From the NCBI GenBank assembly GCA_040506895.1, contig JBEVVY010000001.1, forward strand, positions 992,001-1,056,000: a stretch of DNA of 64,000 bases, read 5' to 3'. Both the position numbers and the translations under genes were made by a program. How positions within the stretch are numbered: position 1 is the stretch's first letter; every line of letters begins with the position of its first letter. The notes beneath the pieces were generated by a model that worked only from the letters and a program-made list of their open reading frames with translations, was not told the origin of the DNA and searched no databases. Below are positions 52,662-60,988 of this stretch, piece after piece. The stretch is from Sedimenticola_A sp040506895 (GTDB lineage: Bacteria > Pseudomonadota > Gammaproteobacteria > Chromatiales > Chromatiaceae).

Positions 52662-53102
52662 TCAGGGGCGAACGTAGGCGTAGCCCTGCTCCTGGAGCTC
52701 CATGATCCGCAGCACACCCGCCTGGACCACGCCGACCCCTTCCAGCAGGGTTGGCATTGCACCGGTCTTGCGCTGCACCTTTTTCATGGTGTTGCCGCAC
52801 GCGCTGAAGGTGATGTCCTGCAGGGCGAGACTGCTGACCCGCTCGGCCTGTTTCGAGGTACTGGTGAGAAGGCCCAAACCCGGGCCAAAGGCGACAATTT
52901 CGATGGCCACGTTGTCCTGCCCCACCGCCTTCTGCAGATTCACAGCGTTGTTCAATGCGATGGTCTGGCTGCGTGCATCGTCCGTGCTGACCTGTATCAC
53001 TATCTTGTGGGCCGGTCCGTCGGCAGAGGCAAGTGCGTGATGTCCGGGCATCAGTATCAGCACGATGAACATTGCGAATGCAGCCTTGGTGAATAATTTC
53101 AT
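52662..53102 (-). CDS. Periplasmic DsrE-family protein (1)
   Basis: A 146-residue protein with a signal peptide (about 1-26, FTKAAFAMFIVLILM-GHHALA). A DsrE/DsrF-like domain follows: HKIVIQVSTDDARSQTIAL, VAIEIVAFGPGLGLL, FSACGNTMKK and LQEQGYAYVRP. The single Cys102 matches the sulfur-binding position of DsrE-type proteins. It follows the anti-sigma gene by 33 bases, so it is the third gene of that operon. Two homologous domains are encoded within 2.5 kb. Confidence 0.82.
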   Translation of the reverse strand: MKLFTKAAFAMFIVLILMPGHHALASADGPAHKIVIQVSTDDARSQTIALNNAVNLQKAVGQDNVAIEIVAFGPGLGLLTSTSKQAERVSSLALQDITFSACGNTMKKVQRKTGAMPTLLEGVGVVQAGVLRIMELQEQGYAYVRP

Positions 53103-53135
53103 TTCACTTCTCCGTAATCTGTTTTCAGGTACCGC

Positions 53136-53864
53136 TTACACTTTGATATAGGACCAGCCCATCTCCTGTCGCCTGGCCACCAGTGAAATCCCCGAACGCA
53201 CCACAACCGCTTCGGGCAGTACCGTTATGTTCTCGCCGAAACGCTTCCTGAACCGCTCCATGGTGTTGCCACAGGCCGCAAACACCAGGCTGGGATAACG
53301 CTGATGCAGCTCCCTGATCTGCGCTGCAAACCGGCTTCGGCCCTGCTGCAGAAGACGCAACCCCTGGTTGTTGGCAACCACCTCTACCCTGACAGCCTCG
53401 CCCCTGGCGGCATGCTCCCTGAGCACAAGCTCCACCTGATCCAGCAGCTGCTGTGCAGTCTCATGGTCATCTGAACTGATGTGAAAAAGAACCCGCCGCT
53501 GGTTTTCATCGGCGGGCTGCACGGCAGTACCCCCAGAATGAGCGGTTTCGGTCACTGCCTGGCGATAGTCGATCCGCTCGTTCACCGAGAGAACGGAAAA
53601 GAGTGTCAGGCCGCCAATCAACGCCGCAGCACCATAGCGCAGCAAGGCATTGAATCCACTTCTGCGGCGTCTTCCATCTGCCGGCTCAGAAGAGAGTGGA
53701 TAGGCTTCCCGCACCATCTCCTTGAGATGCTGGGCTTCGCAGATCTTCTGCCGCAGCATGTCATCCCGTGATGCAGCCTCCAGCAACTCGAGGCGCTCAC
53801 CGTGATCGAGTTCATTGTCGATGAAGGCGTTGATCACCTCTTCAGAGTAATCACTGGTATTCAT
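53136..53864 (-). CDS. Anti-sigma factor with periplasmic DsrE-like domain
   Basis: A 242-residue protein. Residues 1-60 resemble anti-sigma N termini (INAFIDNELDHGERLELLEA, with the D-ELD-ER pattern), but lack the zinc ligands HxxxCxxC. One membrane segment is at about 74-94 (LLRYGAAALIGGLTLFSVL). Residues 122-242 are homologous to the neighbouring secreted DsrE-like proteins: RVLFHISSDDHE, LVFAACGNTMERF with Cys198, and RQEMGWSYIKV. The gene overlaps the sigma stop by four bases (ATGA). A sensor domain of DsrE type on an anti-sigma factor is unusual; ligand unknown. Confidence 0.8.
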   Translation of the reverse strand: MNTSDYSEEVINAFIDNELDHGERLELLEAASRDDMLRQKICEAQHLKEMVREAYPLSSEPADGRRRRSGFNALLRYGAAALIGGLTLFSVLSVNERIDYRQAVTETAHSGGTAVQPADENQRRVLFHISSDDHETAQQLLDQVELVLREHAARGEAVRVEVVANNQGLRLLQQGRSRFAAQIRELHQRYPSLVFAACGNTMERFRKRFGENITVLPEAVVVRSGISLVARRQEMGWSYIKV

Positions 53865-54412
53865 TTCACACGCTCCAGAAACGGTTTCGTGTCAGATCGT
53901 GGGATGGTTTCCCGCATCAGCAACTGTTTCAATCGCTGGCGAGCACGGTTCAGCCTGCTCATCACGGTACCGATAGGGATCTCCAGAATCTCCGCAACTT
54001 CTGCGTAGGAGAACTCCTCGAGATCCACCAGCATCAGCACCTCCCGTTGTCCCTCGTTGAGTTGGGAAATCGCCTCTCTTACGCGGATCCTCACCTGGTT
54101 CGATGCCAGTTGATCTTCCAGTGTGGCTTGTTGCGGATCGGCAATTTCAACCGGGTTGTCAGGCATCGGTGTGCGGCGACAATGATCCCGGTGACAGTTT
54201 GCCAGGATGGAGAAGACCCAGGATTCGAGTGCCCCATCCTTCTTCAACCTGCCCAGGTTCTTCAACGCCTTCTCCATCGCCTCCTGGGTGAGATCGTCCG
54301 CCAGGCTCTCGTTTCCGCACCAGGCCATGGCAAGGCGCTGCAGCCTGGGCCTCATGGCAGTCAGGCGGTCAATGCGGCTACCTGCTGAGAACAGCTGGTG
54401 GATCTTCTTCAA
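53861..54412 (-). CDS. ECF-type RNA polymerase sigma factor of the DsrE operon
   Basis: A 183-residue sigma factor. Region 2 appears as RLQRLAMAWCGNESLADDLTQEAMEKAL with ALESWVFSILANCHRDHCRR, and region 4 as LNEGQREVLMLVDLEEFSYAEVAEILEIPIGTVMSRLNRARQRL (segments of longer runs). The start is a TTG at 54412, supported by GAGGAGAGG upstream. It overlaps the anti-sigma gene. A GGAAT-N17-CGTC sequence about 30 bases upstream looks like its own ECF promoter. Confidence 0.9.
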   Translation of the reverse strand: MKKIHQLFSAGSRIDRLTAMRPRLQRLAMAWCGNESLADDLTQEAMEKALKNLGRLKKDGALESWVFSILANCHRDHCRRTPMPDNPVEIADPQQATLEDQLASNQVRIRVREAISQLNEGQREVLMLVDLEEFSYAEVAEILEIPIGTVMSRLNRARQRLKQLLMRETIPRSDTKPFLERVK

Positions 54413-54441
54413 AAAGCCTCTCCTCGGGATCTGTCTATTTA

Positions 54442-54467
54442 GACGCAGCCGGACCGTGATTTATTCC
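54442..54467 (-). promoter_or_regulatory. Candidate ECF-type (autoregulated) promoter
   Basis: On the minus strand GGAAT (54467-54463) and CGTC (54445-54442) are 17 bases apart, matching the general GGAAC-N16/17-CGTC form of ECF promoters. It would give a leader of about 20-25 bases before the TTG start of the sigma gene. Confidence 0.5.
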
Positions 54468-54529
54468 ATCTAAACAGTAAAAGCGTCTGATTTGGCCGGA
54501 CTTCAGCCATTTATTGATGTCCGGCAGCC

Positions 54530-54976
54530 TCACATGGAGAGGTAGACGTAACCCTTCTCCTGCAGGGACATCACCTGTTCTATGCCATTGTCTATAACAT
54601 TGACGCCATGCAGCAGTTCAAGGGGTTTACCGTGTTTGTAATACTCATGCTTCAAGGTGGTATCGCAGGCGTAGAAGCTGGCACCCTGTAGCATCAGGTT
54701 TCTTATCTGACGGGTGTGATGGGAAGCCTTCGTCAAGATATCGATACCGGGGCCGAAGGTGACAATGGCGATATCCACGTTATTCACACCCAGAAGTCGC
54801 TTCAGCAACGCCGCCTCATTGATAGCCCTTGCATGGACTTCATGATCACCACTGCTGATCTGTATCACCAGTCGATGGGGGTATTCATTACGATCGTTAT
54901 GGGCATGGGCTTGCCACGTCGTCAAGATGCCCAAACCCAGTAAAACAGACATGAAAATAATTAAAGATGATCTCAT
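54530..54976 (-). CDS. Periplasmic DsrE-family protein (2)
   Basis: A 148-residue protein with a signal peptide (about 1-25, LIIFMSVLLGLGILTTWQAHA). The DsrE-like domain has RLVIQISSGDHEVHA, VDIAIVTFGPGIDIL, GASFYACDTTLKHE with Cys104 and LQEKGYVYLSM. It is a paralogue of the protein encoded at 52662-53102. It lies upstream of the sigma gene on the same strand, about 117 bases before its start, so it may have its own promoter. ATG at 54976 is preferred over the longer start at 54988. Confidence 0.8.
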   Translation of the reverse strand: MRSSLIIFMSVLLGLGILTTWQAHAHNDRNEYPHRLVIQISSGDHEVHARAINEAALLKRLLGVNNVDIAIVTFGPGIDILTKASHHTRQIRNLMLQGASFYACDTTLKHEYYKHGKPLELLHGVNVIDNGIEQVMSLQEKGYVYLSM

Positions 54977-55126
54977 TATCTCTTCCATGACTCCTGCACC
55001 AGGTACCTATCCATGTAGATGCAGGCCATTCCATTTGGATTGATTCCAAGCTATCAACCAATCTTTAGCATGACAAGTTTTTAATACAACCTTTAATTTG
55101 AAAGGTTATCTCCCGGGGGATTGTTA

Positions 55127-55756
55127 TCAGACAAGGAAAGGGTTTGTCTGGCGTTCGTAACCGATGGTGGAGAGTGGACCATGCCCTGGAATGAACTCCA
55201 CATCGTCACCCAGGGTCCAGAGCTGCTCCCGGATGGAGTTCAACAGGGTGGCGTGATCACCTTTTGGGAAATCGGTTCTGCCGATGGAACCCTTGAACAG
55301 TACATCCCCCACAATGGCGACCTTCTCGCCCTGGTGAAAGAAGATGACATGACCCGGGGTATGCCCCGGACAGTGGCGTACCTCCAGCTCCTCGTTACCG
55401 ACGCTAACCCTGTCCCCCTGCGCCAGCCAGCGGCTGGGTTCGAACAGCTCGGCCTGGGGAAATCCGAACATCTGGCTCTGGGCAGGCAGGTCCTCGATCC
55501 AGAACCTGTCATCCACATGTGGACCCTCGATGGGCAGCCCATAGGTCCGTGCCAGCTCACCCGCCGCTCCCGCGTGGTCTATGTGGGCATGGGTGATCAG
55601 GATCTTCTCCAGCTCCAGGCCCAGCTCGGCTACCGCGTTGTGAATCCGCTCCAGGTCACCGCCCGGGTCGACAACTGCAGCCTTCTTCGTCTCATCACAC
55701 CAGAGCAGCGTACAGTTCTGTTCGAAAGCGGTAACTGGAATAACGGTGAATTTCAT
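55127..55756 (-). CDS. MBL-fold metallohydrolase (YcbL/GloB-like)
   Basis: A 209-residue metallo-beta-lactamase-fold enzyme. The metal-binding motif THAHIDH, CPGHTPGH and IPGHGP positions are intact. This is the YcbL/glyoxalase-II-like group that hydrolyses glutathione or other thioesters; the substrate is not proven. The gene is divergent from the iron-acquisition operon, with a Fur box in the shared region. Confidence 0.88.
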   Translation of the reverse strand: MKFTVIPVTAFEQNCTLLWCDETKKAAVVDPGGDLERIHNAVAELGLELEKILITHAHIDHAGAAGELARTYGLPIEGPHVDDRFWIEDLPAQSQMFGFPQAELFEPSRWLAQGDRVSVGNEELEVRHCPGHTPGHVIFFHQGEKVAIVGDVLFKGSIGRTDFPKGDHATLLNSIREQLWTLGDDVEFIPGHGPLSTIGYERQTNPFLV

Positions 55757-55833
55757 TGATGTCCTTCTATCAGTCGCTCTATCAGAAGCAGCTGAGTATA
55801 TCCGATTGAAAAATCCAGATAACTATTGCTATT

Positions 55834-55852
55834 GATAATCATTCTCATTATC
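55834..55852 (+). promoter_or_regulatory. Fur box upstream of the LbtU-type porin operon
   Basis: GATAATCATTCTCATTATC matches the 19-base Fur consensus at 16 of 19 positions. It lies about 100 bases before the porin start, which predicts repression by iron-loaded Fur. Confidence 0.8.
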
Positions 55853-55948
55853 ATTACGCATCATTCGCTAGAGCGAACACAAACCAAGGGTAAGCCAGCC
55901 ACCGCCAGCCAACCCAAGCCGAAGCAGCAACTGACTTGGGAGTCAATT

Positions 55949-57058
55949 ATGAAGAAAACGGTACTGGCCGTGGCCATTGCATCCACTATGGCCTCCAGCG
56001 GCAATCTCATGGCCGCTTCACTCGAAGACCGCCTTATGGCCATGGAGAAGCGTATCAATTACCTGGAACAGCGCGTCCAGTCGCAGGACCAGGTGATCCA
56101 GGACAAGGATGCCGAACTCAGGGAACTCAAGGGCGGCAGCGACACCCCCTGGTTCCAGAAGGTTGGGATCGGCGGCGCTATCGAAGTGGAGGCGAACAGT
56201 GTCTCTACAGACGGTTCACCTGATACCAGTGATGTGGTCGCCGCCACTGTTGAACTGGGTATCACCGCCCAGGTCAACGACTGGGTGAGCGCAGAATTTG
56301 TCGCCAAATATTCCGAGGACACCGACAACGCGGATGCCGACTCAGACAACGATTTCAATGTCGACACCGCCATGGTCGCTATAGCCAACCCGGATGCAAA
56401 CTGGTTCGTCAACGCCGGTCACTACACCATGCCGTTCGGCGCATACTCCACCAATATGCTGGCCGACCCACTTACCCTCAATATGGGCGAGACCGGTGAC
56501 ACCGCCATCGAGGTGGGTATCGACAACGATGGACTGGGTGCTTCCATCTACATTTTCCAGGGTGACAACGAAACCGAGACCAACAGCTTCGGTGCCCAGA
56601 TCACTTACAGCACAGAGGGCGAGAACTTCAGTTTCACCGGTCATCTTGGATACATCAACAACATTGGTGAGACCGACGGTATCTCCGGCGACTCAAACGA
56701 GACCGCCGGCTGGGTGGTCAGTGCCGAGTTGACCACCGGCCCCTTCACCGTGATCGGTGAATATATCACCGCCTCCGACAACGTCAGCGCTCTAGGTAAT
56801 GCTGAACCCTCCGCCTACAACCTCGAGGTGGGCTACGGCTTCGATGTTGCCGGCATGCCCGCCACCATCGCTCTTGGTGTTCAGGGTACCGACGAAGCTT
56901 CTCACAGCGGTGTTGACCTTGCAGAAGAGCGTGTAATCGGCGCCTTCACCCTGGAAATCCAGGAAGGCACCACCGTTGGTCTCGAATTCATCAACGACGA
57001 AGCCTATGACGGAACCGAAACCGATACCGTTACCGGCAAACTGGCTGTCGAATTCTGA
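55949..57058 (+). CDS. LbtU-family siderophore porin
   Basis: A 369-residue outer-membrane protein. The ATG at 55949 is followed by a signal peptide (KKTVLAVAIASTMASSGNLMAA) and a short coiled-coil segment (LEDRLMAMEKRINYLEQRV). A beta-barrel-like region rich in Gly/Asp/Asn/Thr ends in a final strand with a C-terminal Phe (KLAVEF), as in porins. LbtU in Legionella takes up legiobactin without TonB; the ligand here is unknown. First gene of a Fur-controlled operon. Confidence 0.82.
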   Translation: MKKTVLAVAIASTMASSGNLMAASLEDRLMAMEKRINYLEQRVQSQDQVIQDKDAELRELKGGSDTPWFQKVGIGGAIEVEANSVSTDGSPDTSDVVAATVELGITAQVNDWVSAEFVAKYSEDTDNADADSDNDFNVDTAMVAIANPDANWFVNAGHYTMPFGAYSTNMLADPLTLNMGETGDTAIEVGIDNDGLGASIYIFQGDNETETNSFGAQITYSTEGENFSFTGHLGYINNIGETDGISGDSNETAGWVVSAELTTGPFTVIGEYITASDNVSALGNAEPSAYNLEVGYGFDVAGMPATIALGVQGTDEASHSGVDLAEERVIGAFTLEIQEGTTVGLEFINDEAYDGTETDTVTGKLAVEF

Positions 57059-57078
57059 ACATAGCAAGGAGTGATGAA

Positions 57079-58335
57079 ATGAAAAAAGCACTGATGACAG
57101 TAGCCGGCGTTCTATTCAGCGCCAGTGTCTGGGCAACGACATCCCAGGCCGTACTCACCCACTATGCCGATCTTGCACAGGCCATGTATGAAGATTCACT
57201 GACAACCGCTCAGCAGTTGCAGACGGCCGTCGATAAACTGGTTGCAGAGCCCACCGAAAGCAACCTGCAAGCTGCCAAAGACGCCTGGGTGGCGGCACGC
57301 CACCCCTATCAGCAGACCGAGGCTTACCGTTTCGGTAATGCCATTGTCGATGAATGGGAGGGCAAGGTGAATGCCTGGCCTCTGGATGAGGGCCTGATCG
57401 ACTACGTGGCTGCGAGCTACGGCGGCGAGTCCGATGAGAACCCCCTCTACACCGCCAATATCATCGCCAATCCCAAACTGGTGATCTCCGGCAAGACCAT
57501 CGATGCCACCCGCATCACCAAGGAGTTGCTGGCCGATACCCTGCATGAGGCGGATGAGGTGGAAGCCAACGTGGCCACCGGTTATCACGCCATCGAGTTC
57601 ATGCTTTGGGGCCAGGATCTCAACGGCAACGGCCCCGGAGCCGGAACCCGTCCCGCCAGCGACTTTGATACCAGGAACTGCTCATGGGGTAACTGTGACC
57701 GCCGTGCGGCTTACCTAAAGGCGGTGACCGAACTGCTGATCGACGATCTGCAGTGGATGGTGAAGCAGTGGCAGTCAGGTGGTGAAGCACGCAAAGCAGT
57801 GACCACGGGCAATATGAGCGTCAACCTTGCCACCATCTTCACCGGCATGGGCAGCCTCTCCTATGGCGAACTTGCAGGCGAGCGCATGAAGCTGGGCCTG
57901 ATGCTGCACGATCCTGAAGAGGAGCACGATTGCTTCAGCGACAACACCCACTGGTCCCACTATGACGACGCCCTGGGTATCAAGATCGTCTACACCGGTG
58001 ACTACACCCGCGTGGACGGTTCCAGGTTGAGTGGCCCAAGCCTCTCAGACCTGGTTGCGGCCAGGGATGCTGCAGCTGACAAGACACTGCGTAGCAAACT
58101 CGATGCAACCCTCTCGAAGATGCAGGTCCTGGTGGACAGTGCTGAAAACGGTGAGGCCTACGACCAGTTGATCGAGGAGAACAACGATGCCGGCAACGCC
58201 AAGGTACAGGCCGCTGTAGACGCCCTCGTGAGCCAGACAAGGGCAATCGAGAAAGCGGTCAATGTCCTCGGACTCGAAACCATCGCTTTCGAAGGTTCCG
58301 ACAGCCTGGACGCACCTGAAAAAGTTATGGAATAA
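57079..58335 (+). CDS. Imelysin-family protein (IrpA/EfeO-like)
   Basis: A 418-residue exported protein: signal peptide, imelysin (peptidase M75-like) domain with GYHAIEFMLWGQD (the GxHxxE motif), and TRPASDFDTRNCSWGNCDRRAAYL. Imelysins are envelope proteins of iron uptake; the domain is not a peptidase despite its old name. AAGGAG precedes the ATG. It starts 20 bases after the porin gene. Confidence 0.9.
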   Translation: MKKALMTVAGVLFSASVWATTSQAVLTHYADLAQAMYEDSLTTAQQLQTAVDKLVAEPTESNLQAAKDAWVAARHPYQQTEAYRFGNAIVDEWEGKVNAWPLDEGLIDYVAASYGGESDENPLYTANIIANPKLVISGKTIDATRITKELLADTLHEADEVEANVATGYHAIEFMLWGQDLNGNGPGAGTRPASDFDTRNCSWGNCDRRAAYLKAVTELLIDDLQWMVKQWQSGGEARKAVTTGNMSVNLATIFTGMGSLSYGELAGERMKLGLMLHDPEEEHDCFSDNTHWSHYDDALGIKIVYTGDYTRVDGSRLSGPSLSDLVAARDAAADKTLRSKLDATLSKMQVLVDSAENGEAYDQLIEENNDAGNAKVQAAVDALVSQTRAIEKAVNVLGLETIAFEGSDSLDAPEKVME

Positions 58336-58348
58336 CACCCTGACAACC

Positions 58349-58368
58349 GCCGGGCCTTCGGGCCCGGC
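58349..58368 (+). other. UUCG-capped hairpin between the imelysin and MauG-like genes
   Basis: An eight-base-pair GC stem (GCCGGGCC / GGCCCGGC) closed by TTCG has no T-tract, so it is unlikely to be a strong terminator. It may stabilise or process the upstream mRNA. It lies 12 bases before the MauG-like start, where no clear ribosome site is seen. Confidence 0.6.
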
Positions 58369-58379
58369 ACTACATCCCG

Positions 58380-59543
58380 ATGCAAGCCATGATAGCCAGC
58401 AGATACCTCCTTATCCCGATCCTTCTCTTCACCACCGCCAGTATGTCGGCAGGTCCGTCCGGCAACACGGCAGATAGCATCGAAGCGTTGGGGCGAATGC
58501 TCTACTTCGATACCAATCTCTCCAAAAAAAGAACCCAGTCATGCGCTACCTGTCATGCGCCGGACTTTGGCTTTGCAGATCCAAGAAGCAACGCCAGTGG
58601 CAAGGCCGTCTCCCTTGGCGATGATGGCAGTTCTCTGGGTGATCGCAACGCCCCTACCGCATCCTATGCCGCTTTCAGCCCTCGATTTCATAGAAATAGT
58701 GAGGGTGAATATATCGGTGGCCAGTTCCACGATGGGCGTGAACCTGACCTGGAAGGCCAGGCTGGAGGACCACCACTCAACCCCATCGAGATGGGTATGC
58801 CGGACAAGGCAAGCGTCCTGGCGCGCCTGAAAGAGAACCCGGCCTATGTCACGGCATTCAGAATGCACTATGGCAATGGCGTGTTCGATGATGCGGATAC
58901 CACCTACCATGCGATGGCGAAGAGTATCGCAGCCTTCGAGAGAACCGACTTTTTCTCCCCCTTCGACTCCAAGTACGACCGGCACCTGAGAGGGGAGTAC
59001 AAGATGACCAAACAGGAGGAGCTGGGGATGACCCTCTTCTTCTCCCAGCAGTTCACCAACTGCAACCTATGCCACCAGCTGAAAAAGTTACCTGAAAGTG
59101 AAGGCGAGACCTTCAGCAACTACGAGTTCCACAACATCGGCACACCGGAAAACCGGGCTACACGCACGGTCAACGGCGTTGCTGACGATCATGTAGATCG
59201 GGGGCTGCTGGACAATCCCAAGGTGGACGATCCCAAACAGGCAGGCAAGTTCAAGGTACCCACCCTGCGCAATGTGGCAGTAACCAGCCCCTATATGCAC
59301 AACGGCGTATTCAAGGACCTGCGCACCGTGGTGCTGTTCTACAACAAGTACAACAGCCGCAGCGAAAAACGCCAGATCAATCCTGAGACCGGCGAGAGAT
59401 GGAACACCCCTGAAGTCGGAGAGAACCTCTCGATGAAAGAGCTTGAAACCGGCCCCGCCCTGGATGATAAGCGTGTCGATGCCCTGGTCGCCTTTATGAA
59501 AACACTCACCGACCAGCGCTACGAACAACTGCTGGATCAATGA
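58380..59543 (+). CDS. MauG-like dihaem cytochrome c peroxidase
   Basis: A 387-residue periplasmic protein. Signal sequence (LLIPILLFTTASMSA), first haem motif CATCH at 55-59, second CNLCH at 228-232. The family pattern GRMLYFDTNLSKKRTQSC and LRNVAVTSPYMHNGVF is present. The dihaem peroxidase/MauG group oxidises small molecules or protein sites. An ATG three codons in is a possible start. ATG of the next gene overlaps its stop. Confidence 0.9.
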   Translation: MQAMIASRYLLIPILLFTTASMSAGPSGNTADSIEALGRMLYFDTNLSKKRTQSCATCHAPDFGFADPRSNASGKAVSLGDDGSSLGDRNAPTASYAAFSPRFHRNSEGEYIGGQFHDGREPDLEGQAGGPPLNPIEMGMPDKASVLARLKENPAYVTAFRMHYGNGVFDDADTTYHAMAKSIAAFERTDFFSPFDSKYDRHLRGEYKMTKQEELGMTLFFSQQFTNCNLCHQLKKLPESEGETFSNYEFHNIGTPENRATRTVNGVADDHVDRGLLDNPKVDDPKQAGKFKVPTLRNVAVTSPYMHNGVFKDLRTVVLFYNKYNSRSEKRQINPETGERWNTPEVGENLSMKELETGPALDDKRVDALVAFMKTLTDQRYEQLLDQ

Positions 59544-60988
59544 TGCAACAGAGACAGATAAGACGATCCACAAAGGCGCTGCTGCTTTCGGCACTGATTG
59601 GCGTTGGGGCAGCTGCAGCAAGCGTGTCACCCTCTCAAACGGCACCCACGGCAAGCGCAACCTACGCTGGAAAACTGGACAAGCACGCCTTCTCCCACCC
59701 CTCTGCCAACATGGATCGTGAACGGGAGATGGACTTTAGGGTCGGCAAGGGATTCTTCAAACGGCTATGGGTCACCCCCCCCTCTTCCACCCAGGCTGCA
59801 GACGGCCTGGGCCCACTGTTCAATGCCCGTGCCTGCATGAGCTGCCACCCCCGCAATGGGCGCGGTAAGCCGCCGGAGAGTATTACTGAAGATGCCATTT
59901 CGATGTTCCTCAGAGTGGATATACCGCCACGCAATGAAGAGGAAAAGAAACTGTTGGCCGAGCACCGGCTAAACAACATACCCGACCCGTTCTACGGCCT
60001 GCAGCTGCAGCACTTCGCGGTTGCCGGCCACAATGCAGAGTACCGGCTGCTGATCGACTATGAAGAGATCCCCGTGCAGCTAGCAGGTGGCGAGACGGTT
60101 CACCTGCGCAAGCCCCGCTACACTGCTGCCAACCTGGGTTACGGCCCGTTTCATCCCGAAGCCCGCTTCTCTCCACGGGTAGCCCAGCAGATGATCGGCC
60201 TGGGACTGCTCGAAGCGGTGGACGAGGCAGCGATCCTAGCCCTGGCAGACCCTGAAGACATTGACGGCGATGGTATCTCCGGTCGCCCCAACCGGGTCTG
60301 GAGCCGCGAGCACGGAAAGGTCATGCTGGGCCGGTTCGGTCACAAGGCGGGCATGCCCAATGTCAATGAGCAGTCCCAGGCGGCATTCATCAATGATATC
60401 GGCATATCAGTACCTCTGTTTCCAAAGGGCTCCGGCGAATGCACGAACCTGCAGATCCAATGCCTGGAAGCGCCAACCGGCAACAGTCCGCAATATGACG
60501 ATCTGGAGGCCCCGCCCAAGGTTGCTGAACTGGTCACTTTCTATGCAAGTAACCTGGCCGTTCCCCGGCAGCGCAATAGGGATGACCCTGATGTTCAGGC
60601 CGGAGAAACGCTGTTCAGAAAGATCGGCTGCAGTGGCTGCCACACCCAGGAGTTTGTCACCAAAGACAAGGGGGTGGCCAGGGAACAGAACAATCAGATT
60701 ATCCGTCCCTATACCGATCTCCTGCTCCACGATATGGGGGAAGGATTGGCCGATCACCGTCCCGAAGGGGCAGCCAACGGTCGGGAGTGGCGCACAGCAC
60801 CCCTCTGGGGCATAGGTCTCACTCCCCTGGTCAGTGGTCACAGCACCTATCTGCATGATGGCCGGGCCCGCAGCCTGCTGGAGGCGATTCTGTGGCACGG
60901 TGGAGAAGCCCAGTCACAAAGAGATGCCGTAACTGCCCTGAGCCAGCATGAGCGGGAACAGTTCCTGAAGTTTATTGAGAGTATCTGA
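59540..60988 (+). CDS. Dihaem oxidoreductase, DUF1111 family
   Basis: A 482-residue exported protein: N-terminal signal, CMSCHPRNGRG haem motif near residue 98 and CSGCHTQEF near 370. The DUF1111 pattern is clear (GFFKRLWV-PSSTQAADGLGPLFNARAC, DIDGDGISGRPNR, GRFGHKAGMPNV, TAPLWGIGLT, YLHDGRAR). This family accompanies imelysins in iron clusters. It starts within the end of the MauG-like gene and its stop overlaps the following gene by one base. Confidence 0.9.
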   Translation: MMQQRQIRRSTKALLLSALIGVGAAAASVSPSQTAPTASATYAGKLDKHAFSHPSANMDREREMDFRVGKGFFKRLWVTPPSSTQAADGLGPLFNARACMSCHPRNGRGKPPESITEDAISMFLRVDIPPRNEEEKKLLAEHRLNNIPDPFYGLQLQHFAVAGHNAEYRLLIDYEEIPVQLAGGETVHLRKPRYTAANLGYGPFHPEARFSPRVAQQMIGLGLLEAVDEAAILALADPEDIDGDGISGRPNRVWSREHGKVMLGRFGHKAGMPNVNEQSQAAFINDIGISVPLFPKGSGECTNLQIQCLEAPTGNSPQYDDLEAPPKVAELVTFYASNLAVPRQRNRDDPDVQAGETLFRKIGCSGCHTQEFVTKDKGVAREQNNQIIRPYTDLLLHDMGEGLADHRPEGAANGREWRTAPLWGIGLTPLVSGHSTYLHDGRARSLLEAILWHGGEAQSQRDAVTALSQHEREQFLKFIESI

